64,000 nt of DNA from Anaerolinea thermophila (GCF_020723905.1 NZ_DYHZ01000003.1:186001-250000); one strand, 5' to 3'; numbered from the stretch's first letter, positions 44,352 through 53,033 are shown. Notes: a model not told the origin generated them from the letters alone. Made by a program: numbers and translations.

Positions 44352-44766
44352 GGTTGAAAAATGTCCCCTTTGCTCTTCCCGCACGGAAAGTTTCTATAGT
44401 GAAAGCCGCAGCCTTTTCGGGATCGAATTTCTTGCAGGAAAAAATATCAATGTAAGCCGCGTTTGACTGGTTTGCAAAGTGTCCAGTGATGTTGCTGGTT
44501 TCAATCAGTTGAACGAGCGAATAACCGCTTACGCGTGGGTCTTCTCCGAAATCCACGATAATGGGCTCGCCAAACCGTTTCATTTCAATCAGGTCGCACA
44601 ACTCAATGACGTAACGCCTGATTACCTCTGCGGAACGGATGCGCTCCGGGTCGCAATCGTAGAGATTCAAAACCAGATGCCAACCCCAGGGTTGGTCTGT
44701 GCCTTCGCTCCCCGGCATGAGCATTTCAAATGTATCAAGTTGGAAAGTGTTAACAGCAGTTGACAT
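44344..44766 (-). CDS. Diverged SpeD-fold protein (putative pyruvoyl-dependent decarboxylase)
   Basis: A 140-residue homologue of S-adenosylmethionine decarboxylase. Its core IETSNITGHFANQSNAAYID aligns with ESHASLHAWPEYGYCAVD of the neighbour so that Ser91, His96 and Cys111 keep the same spacing as the pyruvoyl Ser, the processing His and the acid Cys of SpeD. The residue before the Ser is Thr rather than Glu. It overlaps the canonical speD gene by 17 bases and is translated from an ATG with GGAG nine bases upstream. SpeD homologues that decarboxylate ornithine or arginine are known, so it may supply the amine for SpeE. A non-catalytic partner of SpeD is another option. Confidence 0.75.
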   Translation of the reverse strand: MSTAVNTFQLDTFEMLMPGSEGTDQPWGWHLVLNLYDCDPERIRSAEVIRRYVIELCDLIEMKRFGEPIIVDFGEDPRVSGYSLVQLIETSNITGHFANQSNAAYIDIFSCKKFDPEKAAAFTIETFRAGRAKGTFFNRE

Positions 44767-45139
44767 GTTCTGGTTCTCCTACAAGTTCTGCTACTCTTGC
44801 GACCTTGCGAATGGAGCACTGGGATGCGCCAAAGATATCTTTGATCTGGTTGATGAGCGGCGTGAGGTCCAGATCCAAATCGCAGGTAAACAGATCGACT
44901 GCACAATAGCCGTATTCGGGCCATGCGTGCAAACTGGCATGAGACTCAGCCAGCAAAAGGAAACACGTGAATCCATGAGGACTGAACGGGAAAAAGCCCT
45001 CATCGACCACAGTTAAACCGCTCTCTCGGACCGCTTTCGAGAATAACTGGCCGGCACGATCGCTATCATAAAGTAATTCTCGATTGCAATCCGAGAGATC
45101 GCAAATGTAGTGTTCCCCAAGTTTGAGTTGCGCGTTCAC
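44750..45139 (-). CDS. speD: S-adenosylmethionine decarboxylase proenzyme
   Basis: Makes decarboxylated SAM, the aminopropyl donor of SpeE. The protein is about 129 residues with LGEHYICDLSDCN at the start and AESHASLHAWPEYGYCAVDLFTC. Self-cleavage between Glu and Ser66 creates the pyruvoyl group; His71 and Cys86 complete the catalytic set. The frame opens at a TTG (45202), but a TTGACA promoter places the transcript start near 45184. GTG 45139, with GGGAGGG ten bases upstream, gives the family length. Confidence 0.9.
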   Translation of the reverse strand: MNAQLKLGEHYICDLSDCNRELLYDSDRAGQLFSKAVRESGLTVVDEGFFPFSPHGFTCFLLLAESHASLHAWPEYGYCAVDLFTCDLDLDLTPLINQIKDIFGASQCSIRKVARVAELVGEPEHVNCC

Positions 45140-45190
45140 CTGAACATAACCCTCCCAAAAAGAAATATAATTATTGTTTTCAAGGGACGA

Positions 45191-45219
45191 ATTTTCAATC
45201 AAAAACCCCAGAATGTCAA
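45191..45219 (-). promoter_or_regulatory. Promoter of the speD-speD2-speE operon
   Basis: On the minus strand TTGACA (45214-45219) and GAAAAT (45191-45196) with a 17-base spacer. The -35 box is perfect and the -10 matches at four of six. It argues against the TTG start at 45202. Confidence 0.45.
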
Positions 45220-45357
45220 TCCTTTTCTAAGAAGTTGTTTGGAATTTTTTGTTGATTCACTGTTTATCTCTCTGCCAGAAAAGGAGGAACATAGCAACCC
45301 AATCACAATTTTATCCATGCTATAATCTTTATAAGTAGTAATGATGAGAGGTTTAGA

Positions 45358-46086
45358 ATGGAAACGGGTTCCACATCTTCTCCCGTAACAATGGTTCTGG
45401 TGATTGCCTTTCTATGCATCACCATTGGCTATGTTTTTGGATGGCTTGTTGCTACCTGGCGGGCTGGTAAAGAGAAAGACGAAACCGAAGAGTTGCTTTC
45501 CAAAGCTGTTTCTTCTGTTCCGGAAAGGTCTGTCCCTTTACTGTTGGGCGTTTTTCAGGATCCCTTGAACAAGCGAATCAGGTTGGAGTGGAAAGGGGAA
45601 CTCATTGAAAAGCCCTCTGAACTTTCGGCTGAGAATCGAGGTAAATTATTAGCCATCCTTAGTGATGTGAGAGATTGGCTGGGTATTGGTGAAACGCCAG
45701 CATCGGCTCCAACAGAGAATGTCTCCGTCAGGTTGCCTGAACCGCCTTCCGTTTCTTTATCTGTGGAACCCGTTCGTTCGCCCAATATAATTACTGGAGT
45801 TACCACTGCATTTGCAGATGCAATGCAACCTCCCAGGAAAGAACCACCCAAGAGCATTGTGCAACAGATTGATGAAATTTTCCAGAAGAAATTGGAAGGC
45901 ACTCCTTACGAAGGAAAAAACATTTTTCTGGCTGAGGATCCGCGAAGAGGTGTTCTGGTACGCATTGAAGGACAGGTGTACGAAGGAATTGACAGTGTAC
46001 CAGAGGGAGAGGTAAAGGAATTATTGCGTACTGCTGTGAGTGAGTGGGAAAGGTCGCAAGAACTTCAAATTAAGAAAAAAGGATAA
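45358..46086 (+). CDS. Membrane-anchored protein of unknown function
   Basis: Not recognised. The 242 residues have one N-terminal membrane helix (about 12-32, VTMVLVIAFLCITIGYVFGWLVA), then a cytoplasmic part with LLLGVFQDPLNKRIRLEWKGELIEKP, a Pro/Ser/Val-rich linker (about 115-155), and a C-terminal segment (SIVQQIDEIFQKKLEGTPYEGKNIFLAEDPRRGVLVRIEGQVYEGIDSVPEG, about 165-225). The two structured parts share a strand pattern around a short polar beta sheet. GAGAGG precedes the ATG and a TATAAT lies at 45321-45326. A stem-loop follows. Confidence 0.75.
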   Translation: METGSTSSPVTMVLVIAFLCITIGYVFGWLVATWRAGKEKDETEELLSKAVSSVPERSVPLLLGVFQDPLNKRIRLEWKGELIEKPSELSAENRGKLLAILSDVRDWLGIGETPASAPTENVSVRLPEPPSVSLSVEPVRSPNIITGVTTAFADAMQPPRKEPPKSIVQQIDEIFQKKLEGTPYEGKNIFLAEDPRRGVLVRIEGQVYEGIDSVPEGEVKELLRTAVSEWERSQELQIKKKG

Positions 46087-46090
46087 AACG

Positions 46091-46129
46091 ACTCATCTGC
46101 CAGTAGAGGGGGGCTACCGGCAGATGAGT
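46091..46129. terminator. Stem-loop after the membrane-anchored protein gene
   Basis: An 11-bp perfect stem ACTCATCTGCC/GGCAGATGAGT that extends with GTAG/CTAC. The rightward side lacks a clear T run, so termination of the + gene may be weak or Rho-aided. The following 160 bases to the next promoter hold nothing I can identify. Confidence 0.55.
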
Positions 46130-46269
46130 TAATACTACTATAGCAAATAAATGTTCATTTTACAAGTGCTTTTTCAAAGAAAAGTTGAACAGTCTGGTTG
46201 TGGCGAATTCTATGTAAAAACCTGGTTGTTTTAGCCTTGGATGTGAGGGAATTGTATCAACCTATTCAT

Positions 46270-46298
46270 TTGCGCGTATTTGAAAAATATGACATAAT
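46270..46298 (+). promoter_or_regulatory. Promoter of the repeat-Ig envelope protein (leaderless start implied)
   Basis: TTGCGC (46270-46275) and CATAAT (46293-46298) with a 17-base spacer. The ATG at 46305 follows the -10 box by six bases and has no Shine-Dalgarno sequence, so the mRNA probably begins with the start codon. Confidence 0.5.
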
Positions 46299-46304
46299 TT
46301 GAGT

Positions 46305-47264
46305 ATGAAAATATTCTGGGAGAAATGGGGTTTAGGGTTGATCGTTCTGGGGGTGATCATTGCTGTGTTGCAATCCACCCACCCAGGACTTGCCGTTACG
46401 GTCCCTCAGGGGGATTCCTGTTATATTCTGGAAGGCGAAATTCGGGAATTTTATAATAGTATCCCGGATGCCTCGTTTATCCTGGGAGAACCGATTACGA
46501 ATTTATTTGATAACCCATTGAAACCCAGTGAAAAGATCCAGTATTTTACGCGCGCTCGTATCGAATTTTCTCCCGATTTACCCGCTGGACAACGTGTCCG
46601 TTTGTCCCCACTTGGAAGTTTGAATTTTGAAAATCTTCCGCCGGCAGAACTCCCGCTTTCTCCAGGGGCTTGTCGGACGTTCCCAAATGATAAAAGCGTT
46701 TGTTTTGACTTTCTAAAATTTTATGATCGCTATGGCGGGCAGAAAGTCTTTGGGCTTCCCATTTCCAATTTATTAAAACTACCCAATAATCGTCTGGTTC
46801 AGTATTTTGAAAATGCACGTTTTGAATGGTGGCCTGAACGACCAGAAGGGCTGAGGGTTAGCCTGACAGAACTGGGCAGAGTTGATTTCGATCGCAACAA
46901 ATTCCCTCGAACACTGCAGGATTGTCACGTACCTGGAAATATCATAGAAGCACCCATTAAACCCCGGGTGATGGTATTCCCCGCCAAAATTGCCATTAAG
47001 TCCAGCGAGATCCAGACTATTTACATCATCGTGCGGGACCAGTATCGCAATCCTCTGGAGAATGTCCCTGTTTCCCTTCAGGTTGTCGTTGATGGCAAAT
47101 CTACCGACCCGATGCGATTGAAAGAAACAGATTCATCAGGATTAACCCAGGGCGCAATTCCTTTAGGTAGTTACAAACCAGGAACAAAAGTAGAAGTAGT
47201 TGTCACGGTAGTGGTCCAGGAAAAGACGACCACAACACGCGCTTCGTTTCGGATCTGGTGGTAA
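46305..47264 (+). CDS. Secreted protein with two LGFP-like repeats and an Ig-like domain
   Basis: Function unknown. A signal peptide or membrane anchor (about residues 5-30, GLGLIVLGVIIAVLQ) precedes two related repeats: FYNSIPDASFILGEPITNLFDN...QYFTRARIEFSPD (about 50-110) and FYDRYGGQKVFGLPISNLLKLPNN...QYFENARFEWWPE (about 140-195). Each has a G-x-P-I-(T/S)-N-L motif and an aromatic R(I/F)E(F/W) strand, as in LGFP-type cell-wall repeats. The C-terminus is a bacterial Ig-like domain (IIVRDQYRNPLENVPVSLQVV, SGLTQGAIPLG). It is probably attached to the cell envelope. Confidence 0.78.
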   Translation: MKIFWEKWGLGLIVLGVIIAVLQSTHPGLAVTVPQGDSCYILEGEIREFYNSIPDASFILGEPITNLFDNPLKPSEKIQYFTRARIEFSPDLPAGQRVRLSPLGSLNFENLPPAELPLSPGACRTFPNDKSVCFDFLKFYDRYGGQKVFGLPISNLLKLPNNRLVQYFENARFEWWPERPEGLRVSLTELGRVDFDRNKFPRTLQDCHVPGNIIEAPIKPRVMVFPAKIAIKSSEIQTIYIIVRDQYRNPLENVPVSLQVVVDGKSTDPMRLKETDSSGLTQGAIPLGSYKPGTKVEVVVTVVVQEKTTTTRASFRIWW

Positions 47265-47365
47265 TTTATTCCAAAGTTCTCCCTGATCTGGTATACATGT
47301 TTTTCTTCAGGTAGAAAGCATGTGCTATAATGTGCCTGCTTTAAACCTTAGGATAGGGATTTCCA

Positions 47366-49795
47366 GTGAACAAGCCGAAGCCGAAAAAGAGTAAAGAGGT
47401 CTCATCCTCCAGAGGGAATAAGCCTTCTGCTAAAGGAAGCAAACCTGCTGGAAGGCAACCTGCCCTTGCGCCTTCCAAAACCAGGTCAGGCAAAAAGGTT
47501 CTCACTCCTCAAAAACCCGGCATTAGCTGGTGGGATAGCCTTACTCCCGAACGGAAAATGGATTTGTTGGGAGCCTTACTGGCTTTGATTGGGCTTCTAT
47601 CTCTGCTGAGTTTGTTTTCTTCTCAACATGGAATCTTGACACGCTGGTGGGTAACAGCCATGCAACTGCTGGGAGGGAACGGGGCTTTCATCCTACCCTT
47701 GTTATTCCTGGCACTGGGTTTCTGGTTGGTTTTACGCAATGTCGATCGTTTCCCGTCCCCTTCGTTAGAACGAGCAGCGGGTATTGCCCTGCTCTACGGG
47801 GTGATACTGGCAATGTTACACCTTTCCAGTGGGGGAGGGTGGGACCTTGCTGGTGCTGGTAAAGGTGGGGGGTATATCGGTGCTGTGTTGGAGAGGGCAC
47901 TGGTTTCAGCGATCGGGCAGGCAGGGGCATGGGTATTACTTCTGGCGGGATTAGTCCTGGGTATTGTCATGACCGCTGATATTGCCGTGGTTGATTTGAT
48001 AACATGGATCCGGAATCAAATACACCGTCTTGCCCGGCAATCGCAAAACTTAAAGACAACTTCTGAACATCACTTGCGTGGGCGTACATCTGCATTTTCT
48101 CCCTCACCTGCCCCTCTGGAGCGGGAGGAATTGCCCGAGGACTTTAAACCCTTACCCGTTCACCATACCGAACCTTCTTCTTTTACTCCATCTGTTGAGC
48201 AAAAACCTTCTCCGAGAAAGGTGGGGGAGAGAAACCGTTCTGATCGTGTACCGACCTCATTGGTTCATCGAACAGAAGGAGAGCAATTGCCGTCTCCCTC
48301 TCAACAACTGTGGCAATTGCCCTCTGTGGATGAAATTCTTGATCCGCCCATCGAAGAGACCATCCAAACAAACGTGGATGCCGAGCGGGCACGCCTGATT
48401 GAGGAAACGCTGGCATCCTTTGGCGCCCCCGTGCATGTTGTTGAAATCAGCCGTGGTCCAACAGTGACTCAATTTGGGGTAGAGCCAGATTTTATTGAGA
48501 CCCGCAGTGGACGTATGCGGGTGCGTGTAGGCAAAATCGCCGCCCTTGCTGATGATCTTGCTCTGGCGTTAGCAGCGCCGCGCATTCGTATTCAGGCACC
48601 AGTTCCTGGACGCCACTATGTGGGGATTGAAGTCCCAAATATTCAGATCAGCCGGGTGATGTTAAAAGAGGTTATCGAAAGCGAATCTTTTCGCAAAATC
48701 CGGTCACCGCTGCGTTTTGCGCTGGGAAAGGATGTTGCAGGGCATTCTGTGGCGTATGATCTGGCAACAATGCCTCATTTGTTGATTGCAGGGACAACAG
48801 GTTCAGGAAAATCGGTGTGTGTCAATTCCATTCTGACCTGTTTGCTTTTACATAATACGCCGGTAGATTTGCGTTTGATCCTGGTAGACCCCAAACGCGT
48901 GGAATTAACCGGTTACAATGGCATCCCCCATCTTCTTGCGCCCGTAGTGACGGAAGCAGAAAAGGTTGTTGGGGCTCTGCAATGGGTACAGCGCGAAATG
49001 GATGCGCGCTATCATCGCTTTTCACAATCCGGTGTCCGTAATATTGCCGAGTATAATCGGAAATTCTCCCCACCGCTTCCCTATCTGGTAGTGCTGGTAG
49101 ATGAATTGGCAGACCTGATGATGATGGCGCCAGAGGAAACCGAACGCAGTTTGACACGGCTGGCGCAGTTAGCCCGTGCAACCGGGATTCATCTGGTGTT
49201 AGCCACCCAGCGTCCCTCTGTGGATGTGATTACGGGTTTAATTAAGGCGAATTTTCCCGCCAGAATTGCTTTTGCAGTTGCCTCGGGGGTGGACAGCCGG
49301 GTCATTTTAGACCAGCCTGGCGCGGAACGTTTGCTGGGGAGGGGTGATATGCTCTTTCAAGCCCCTGATGCCTCAGCGCCGGTTCGTATTCAAGGCGTTT
49401 TTGTCTCAGATCTGGAAATCCAGCGTTTGGTGGATTTTTGGCGTCTTCAGGATATGAACATGCGTTCCACTCGCCAAACGTCTGGGGAATCGAATAACAT
49501 AATCGAACCGGTCAATATGGATTTGCCTCCCAGCGTGCCCTTGACGCAGGTTCCTCTGTTTGACTCTGAACTGGGAAGTCGGGAAGGTGATCCATTGCTG
49601 GAAGATGCCAAACGCATTGTTCGCCAGGAAGGTAAAGCCTCTATTTCTATGTTACAGCGAAAACTCCGCATTGGTTACACGCGGGCTGCACGACTGATTG
49701 ATGCACTTGAGGATGCCGGTGTGATTGGTCCTGCCTCTCCCACCTCTCAGGTTAGGGAAGTGCTGGATTGGGAAGATGATGCGGAATCGGAATAG
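47366..49795 (+). CDS. ftsK: DNA translocase FtsK/SpoIIIE
   Basis: Pumps chromosomal DNA through the closing septum and helps resolve dimers. The 809 residues have a basic N-terminus, about four membrane helices (about 60-210), a Pro/Ser-rich linker (about 230-310), the alpha/beta motor with GTTGSGKSVCVNSIL (Walker A near 477) and VVLVDELADLMM (Walker B), LATQRPSVDVITGLIKANFPARIAF, and a C-terminal winged-helix gamma domain (ISMLQRKLRIGYTRAARLIDALE) that reads polar DNA motifs. The start is GTG with AGGGAT upstream; TATAAT lies at 47326-47331. A strong terminator follows. Confidence 0.94.
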   Translation: MNKPKPKKSKEVSSSRGNKPSAKGSKPAGRQPALAPSKTRSGKKVLTPQKPGISWWDSLTPERKMDLLGALLALIGLLSLLSLFSSQHGILTRWWVTAMQLLGGNGAFILPLLFLALGFWLVLRNVDRFPSPSLERAAGIALLYGVILAMLHLSSGGGWDLAGAGKGGGYIGAVLERALVSAIGQAGAWVLLLAGLVLGIVMTADIAVVDLITWIRNQIHRLARQSQNLKTTSEHHLRGRTSAFSPSPAPLEREELPEDFKPLPVHHTEPSSFTPSVEQKPSPRKVGERNRSDRVPTSLVHRTEGEQLPSPSQQLWQLPSVDEILDPPIEETIQTNVDAERARLIEETLASFGAPVHVVEISRGPTVTQFGVEPDFIETRSGRMRVRVGKIAALADDLALALAAPRIRIQAPVPGRHYVGIEVPNIQISRVMLKEVIESESFRKIRSPLRFALGKDVAGHSVAYDLATMPHLLIAGTTGSGKSVCVNSILTCLLLHNTPVDLRLILVDPKRVELTGYNGIPHLLAPVVTEAEKVVGALQWVQREMDARYHRFSQSGVRNIAEYNRKFSPPLPYLVVLVDELADLMMMAPEETERSLTRLAQLARATGIHLVLATQRPSVDVITGLIKANFPARIAFAVASGVDSRVILDQPGAERLLGRGDMLFQAPDASAPVRIQGVFVSDLEIQRLVDFWRLQDMNMRSTRQTSGESNNIIEPVNMDLPPSVPLTQVPLFDSELGSREGDPLLEDAKRIVRQEGKASISMLQRKLRIGYTRAARLIDALEDAGVIGPASPTSQVREVLDWEDDAESE

Positions 49796-49827
49796 AAAAA
49801 GGCATCCATAAAACTGGATGCCTTTTT
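49796..49827. terminator. Bidirectional terminator between ftsK and the liv operon
   Basis: A perfect 13-bp stem AAAAAGGCATCCA/TGGATGCCTTTTT with a six-base loop, five bases after the ftsK stop. It serves the converging liv operon as well. Confidence 0.9.
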
Positions 49828-49844
49828 CTATTGCTGAAGAAAAT

Positions 49845-50198
49845 TTAACCGATCATGCTAAGGCGAATATCTTGCTGATCGAGGCGGACGAGTAACCAGA
49901 AGGAAAGTGCCAAGCCCAAAAAGCAGGTAATTAGAAAAGGCACATTAGGTTGTCCTTGATTGGTGAAGCCGGTACTAAAGAACATCATCAATCGGACGAT
50001 GACGTTCATTCCCTGCATGAAAATCATGAAGGTTAAAGCCAGTTCTTTTCCCTTTAAGAGGAAGTATCCGATCAGGACAAACAAAAGCACAGCCGCCATA
50101 ACGACCCCGACGCCCTTGAGAAGCGATTGAGGGGGATATAACAACACTGCAAGGATGGGGAGAAGAAAAAAGTAGAGGATTTTTTCATAAGTTTTCAT
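49845..50198 (-). CDS. Small integral membrane protein of unknown function, last gene of the liv operon
   Basis: Not recognised. The 117 residues form about four membrane helices (about 7-22, 27-48, 52-75, 85-105) with a short charged C-terminus. It starts 19 bases beyond livF and ends before the terminator at 49.8 kb, so it is co-transcribed with the transporter. A role in the assembly or regulation of the Liv system is only an inference. Confidence 0.72.
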   Translation of the reverse strand: MKTYEKILYFFLLPILAVLLYPPQSLLKGVGVVMAAVLLFVLIGYFLLKGKELALTFMIFMQGMNVIVRLMMFFSTGFTNQGQPNVPFLITCFLGLALSFWLLVRLDQQDIRLSMIG

Positions 50199-50217
50199 AG
50201 ATCACCTGCCTGTTGGT

Positions 50218-50931
50218 CTATCCATGCCCTCCAAGGTAGGCTTCAATCACCATGGGGTTATGGAGAAGTTCTTGCGCCGGACCTTCCAGCACAACACGTC
50301 CTGTTTCCAGTACGTACCCGCGATCAGCGATGGAAAGCGCCATTTGAGCATTCTGCTCAACCAGGAGAATACTTGTACCCTGCTGGTTGATATCCTGGAT
50401 GATTTCAAAAATCTGCTCAACCAGAATAGGAGAGAGCCCCATAGATGGTTCATCCAGCAAAAGCAGGGTGGGACGTGACATCAAAGCCCGAGCGATAGCG
50501 AGCATTTGCTGTTCTCCACCGGAGAGCGTGCCCCCGTACTGGTTGCGTCGTTCCCGCAATCGAGGGAATCGATCCAGCACCATCTCTAAATCTCGTTGAA
50601 TTTGGGCTTTATCTTTGTTAAGATAGGCGCCCATTTCCAGATTTTCCAAAACGGAGAGGGTGGCGAAAATTTTACGCCCTTCGGGAACCTGAACGATGCC
50701 TTTACGGACAATGTCCTGAGGCATGGTGCGGGTAATATCTTCTCCCTGGAACAAAATACTTCCCTGACGGGCTCTCAATAGCCCTGAAATGGTGTTTAAG
50801 GTGGTGGACTTCCCAGCGCCATTTGCACCGATCAGGGTGACGATTTCGCCTTTATCCACATGGAAGGTTACCCCTTTGAGGGCGTGAATTGCGCCATAGT
50901 ACACGTTGAGGTCTTTTACTTCGAGCATCAT
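50218..50931 (-). CDS. livF: Branched-chain amino acid ABC transporter ATPase LivF
   Basis: One of two ATPases of the high-affinity Leu/Ile/Val (HAAT) importer. The 237 residues contain LEVKDLNVYYGAIHALKGV, GANGAGKSTTLNTISG (Walker A), LSGGEQQMLAIARALMSRP (signature) and LLLLDEPSMGLSP (Walker B), the last being typical of LivF. Tandem ATGs at 50931 and 50928 overlap the livG stop (ATGATG). Confidence 0.93.
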   Translation of the reverse strand: MMLEVKDLNVYYGAIHALKGVTFHVDKGEIVTLIGANGAGKSTTLNTISGLLRARQGSILFQGEDITRTMPQDIVRKGIVQVPEGRKIFATLSVLENLEMGAYLNKDKAQIQRDLEMVLDRFPRLRERRNQYGGTLSGGEQQMLAIARALMSRPTLLLLDEPSMGLSPILVEQIFEIIQDINQQGTSILLVEQNAQMALSIADRGYVLETGRVVLEGPAQELLHNPMVIEAYLGGHG

Positions 50932-51779
50932 AGCGTTCTCTTCCGTCTAAATTTTTCGGATAATGCGGCAGAACCAGGTCCGAGATATGCTTCAACAACG
51001 CGCGGGTTTGCCTGAATTTCAGCAGGTGTTCCTCGAGCGATGACCTCACCGAAATCCATAACCGTGATGTATTCACAAATTCCCATCACCACCCGCATTT
51101 GATGTTCAATGAGCAGAATGGTCAAATCAAAGCGTTCTCGAATAAAATGGATCAAGTCCATCAACGCAACAGATTCAGCCGGGTTCATTCCGGCTGCAGG
51201 TTCATCGAGAAGCAACAATTTGGGTTCTGCAGCAAGGGCTCGTGCGATTTCCAGTCGGCGTTGCTCCCCATATGGGAGGTTTTTCGCAATCTCATGTTGC
51301 CGGTCCTGCAGGTTGAAAACGGCTAAAAACTCTTGTGCTCTTTCGGTGAGAATGCGTTCGTTTTCCTTGTACCTGCTATTGTGGAAAATTGCGTCCGTAA
51401 GGCTATAGCCTGCATGAGGGTGATAAGCAATTCGCACGTTGTCCAGCACGGTTAGATTGGAGAAAAGACGAATGTTTTGAAAAGTGCGTGCGATGCCCAT
51501 CTGATTAATTTTATGTGGCTCCAGTCCGGCTATTTCCTGTCCGTTGAATCGGATTGACCCGGAGGTGGGAACGTATACCCCTGTGATCATATTGAAAACG
51601 GTGGTTTTCCCTGCGCCGTTGGGTCCAATCAGACCGTTCAAATCGCCTTTATTGAGCGAAAGGCTGAAGTTATTCACGGCTTTCAAACCGCCAAACAATT
51701 TGGTCAACCCTTCAATGCGAAGGATTTCCTGTCCGTTGGATCGGGATTGGCGCGTTTGCGTGGAAGTTTGTTCACTCAT
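50928..51779 (-). CDS. livG: Branched-chain amino acid ABC transporter ATPase LivG
   Basis: Second ATPase of the importer, 283 residues. ILRIEGLTKLFGGLKAVNNF opens the domain; GPNGAGKTTVFNMITG is Walker A, ARTFQNIRLF the Q loop of LivG, and LLLLDEPAAGMNP the Walker B form typical of LivG. The signature LPYGEQRRLEIARAL is the LivG variant of LSGGQ. It overlaps livM (ATGA) and livF. Confidence 0.93.
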   Translation of the reverse strand: MSEQTSTQTRQSRSNGQEILRIEGLTKLFGGLKAVNNFSLSLNKGDLNGLIGPNGAGKTTVFNMITGVYVPTSGSIRFNGQEIAGLEPHKINQMGIARTFQNIRLFSNLTVLDNVRIAYHPHAGYSLTDAIFHNSRYKENERILTERAQEFLAVFNLQDRQHEIAKNLPYGEQRRLEIARALAAEPKLLLLDEPAAGMNPAESVALMDLIHFIRERFDLTILLIEHQMRVVMGICEYITVMDFGEVIARGTPAEIQANPRVVEAYLGPGSAALSEKFRRKRTL

Positions 51780-53032
51780 AGGCTCTCCTTAGCCGCTGGA
51801 GTTTGGGTTTCGGTTGCCGGTTTCTTCAGGGGTGGAAGAACTTGCCTCAGGTATGGGATTTCATAATTTCCAAACAACCCGTTGGGCTTCAGCAACATCA
51901 TTACCAGCAGTAGCAGGGGATAAACCACATACCGCCAGGTTTCGAACCCGGGCGGCAGAATACTACGCAGAATGCCTTCCAGCACCAATTGCCAGGCAAA
52001 GGCGGCAAATACTGTCCCGGTCACACTGCCCAACCCTCCAAAGACGACGATGATCATGGGGTCAAAGGATTTGATAAAGTTAAAGGAGTCGGGATGCAGA
52101 AATCCGTTGATGTGTGCGTACAGCCCGCCTGCCAGACCGGCAAACAGACAACCCAGCACAAAGGTAAGGGTCTTGTAATGTCCAATGTCAATTCCCATTG
52201 CTTTAGCGGCAATTTCATCCTCTCGAACGGAGATGATGGCGCGTCCGTAACTGGAATGTAACAGGTTGCGGGTGATGACGATTACCAGGATCAAGAACAG
52301 CATAACCCAGATCCATGAGGTGAGTTTGGGAATACCAATCATCCCGCGCGCCCCTTTCATCTCCACGAAACCGAACATGACGTCAGAATTGTCTAACAGG
52401 ACTTTAACGATGATGGTGAAACCCAGTGTGGCAATGCCAAAATAATCTGACCCGAGGGTAAGCACGGGTAAGCCAAACAGAAAACTTACCTCTGCCGCAA
52501 GGATGCCGCCTATGATAACTGCCAGCAGATAGACCAGCGTATTGGCAATATTGGTTGGTAAGGCTTTGAGTATGGCATTTACTGCCGGCGCAGTCAGGTT
52601 ACCAATTGAAACAGCGAGGGCAGTCAAACCCACTGCGGCAATGAGATAAATGGCAAATGCCGAAAGCGGATCTACACCACGAATTTTGCCAAACACGCGA
52701 TAAAGAATCAATATAGAGGCGCCAACCAGCAAAATGGTAAAGAACAGAACTGTCAACCCGTTGGAATTGGCGTCGTTTGTCCAACGATAGGTGATATCTG
52801 CGGCAGAATAGGCACCAATTGCATAGAATCCCCATTGCCCCAGGGAAAACTGTCCATTGAATCCGTAGATCAGGTTGAGCCCAAGCCCAACAATTGCCAT
52901 GACAGCCCCTTGCCGGAGAATGGTGTTCCAGAACGGGCTAAGCACACCCAGCGAGATAAGGACCTGCACCACGAGGGTGAAAGTCACAATACTTCCAAGG
53001 AAGATCAGGGTAGTTCGACTGATGTGTTTCAT
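51776..53032 (-). CDS. livM: Branched-chain amino acid ABC transporter permease LivM
   Basis: One of two membrane channel subunits, 418 residues with about ten helices. GLNLIYGFNGQFSLGQWGFYAIGAY is the LivM first motif and RAIISVREDEIAAKAMGIDIGHYK the cytoplasmic coupling loop. FMSITLx is replaced here by GLYAHINGFLHPDSF and MIIVVFGGLGSVTGTVFAA follows. The ATG at 53032 comes with GGAGAAGG at the livH end; the longer frame to 53062 overlaps livH and is rejected. A long insert (about 130-180) is larger than in E. coli LivM. Confidence 0.9.
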   Translation of the reverse strand: MKHISRTTLIFLGSIVTFTLVVQVLISLGVLSPFWNTILRQGAVMAIVGLGLNLIYGFNGQFSLGQWGFYAIGAYSAADITYRWTNDANSNGLTVLFFTILLVGASILILYRVFGKIRGVDPLSAFAIYLIAAVGLTALAVSIGNLTAPAVNAILKALPTNIANTLVYLLAVIIGGILAAEVSFLFGLPVLTLGSDYFGIATLGFTIIVKVLLDNSDVMFGFVEMKGARGMIGIPKLTSWIWVMLFLILVIVITRNLLHSSYGRAIISVREDEIAAKAMGIDIGHYKTLTFVLGCLFAGLAGGLYAHINGFLHPDSFNFIKSFDPMIIVVFGGLGSVTGTVFAAFAWQLVLEGILRSILPPGFETWRYVVYPLLLLVMMLLKPNGLFGNYEIPYLRQVLPPLKKPATETQTPAAKESL

Positions 53033-53033
53033 A

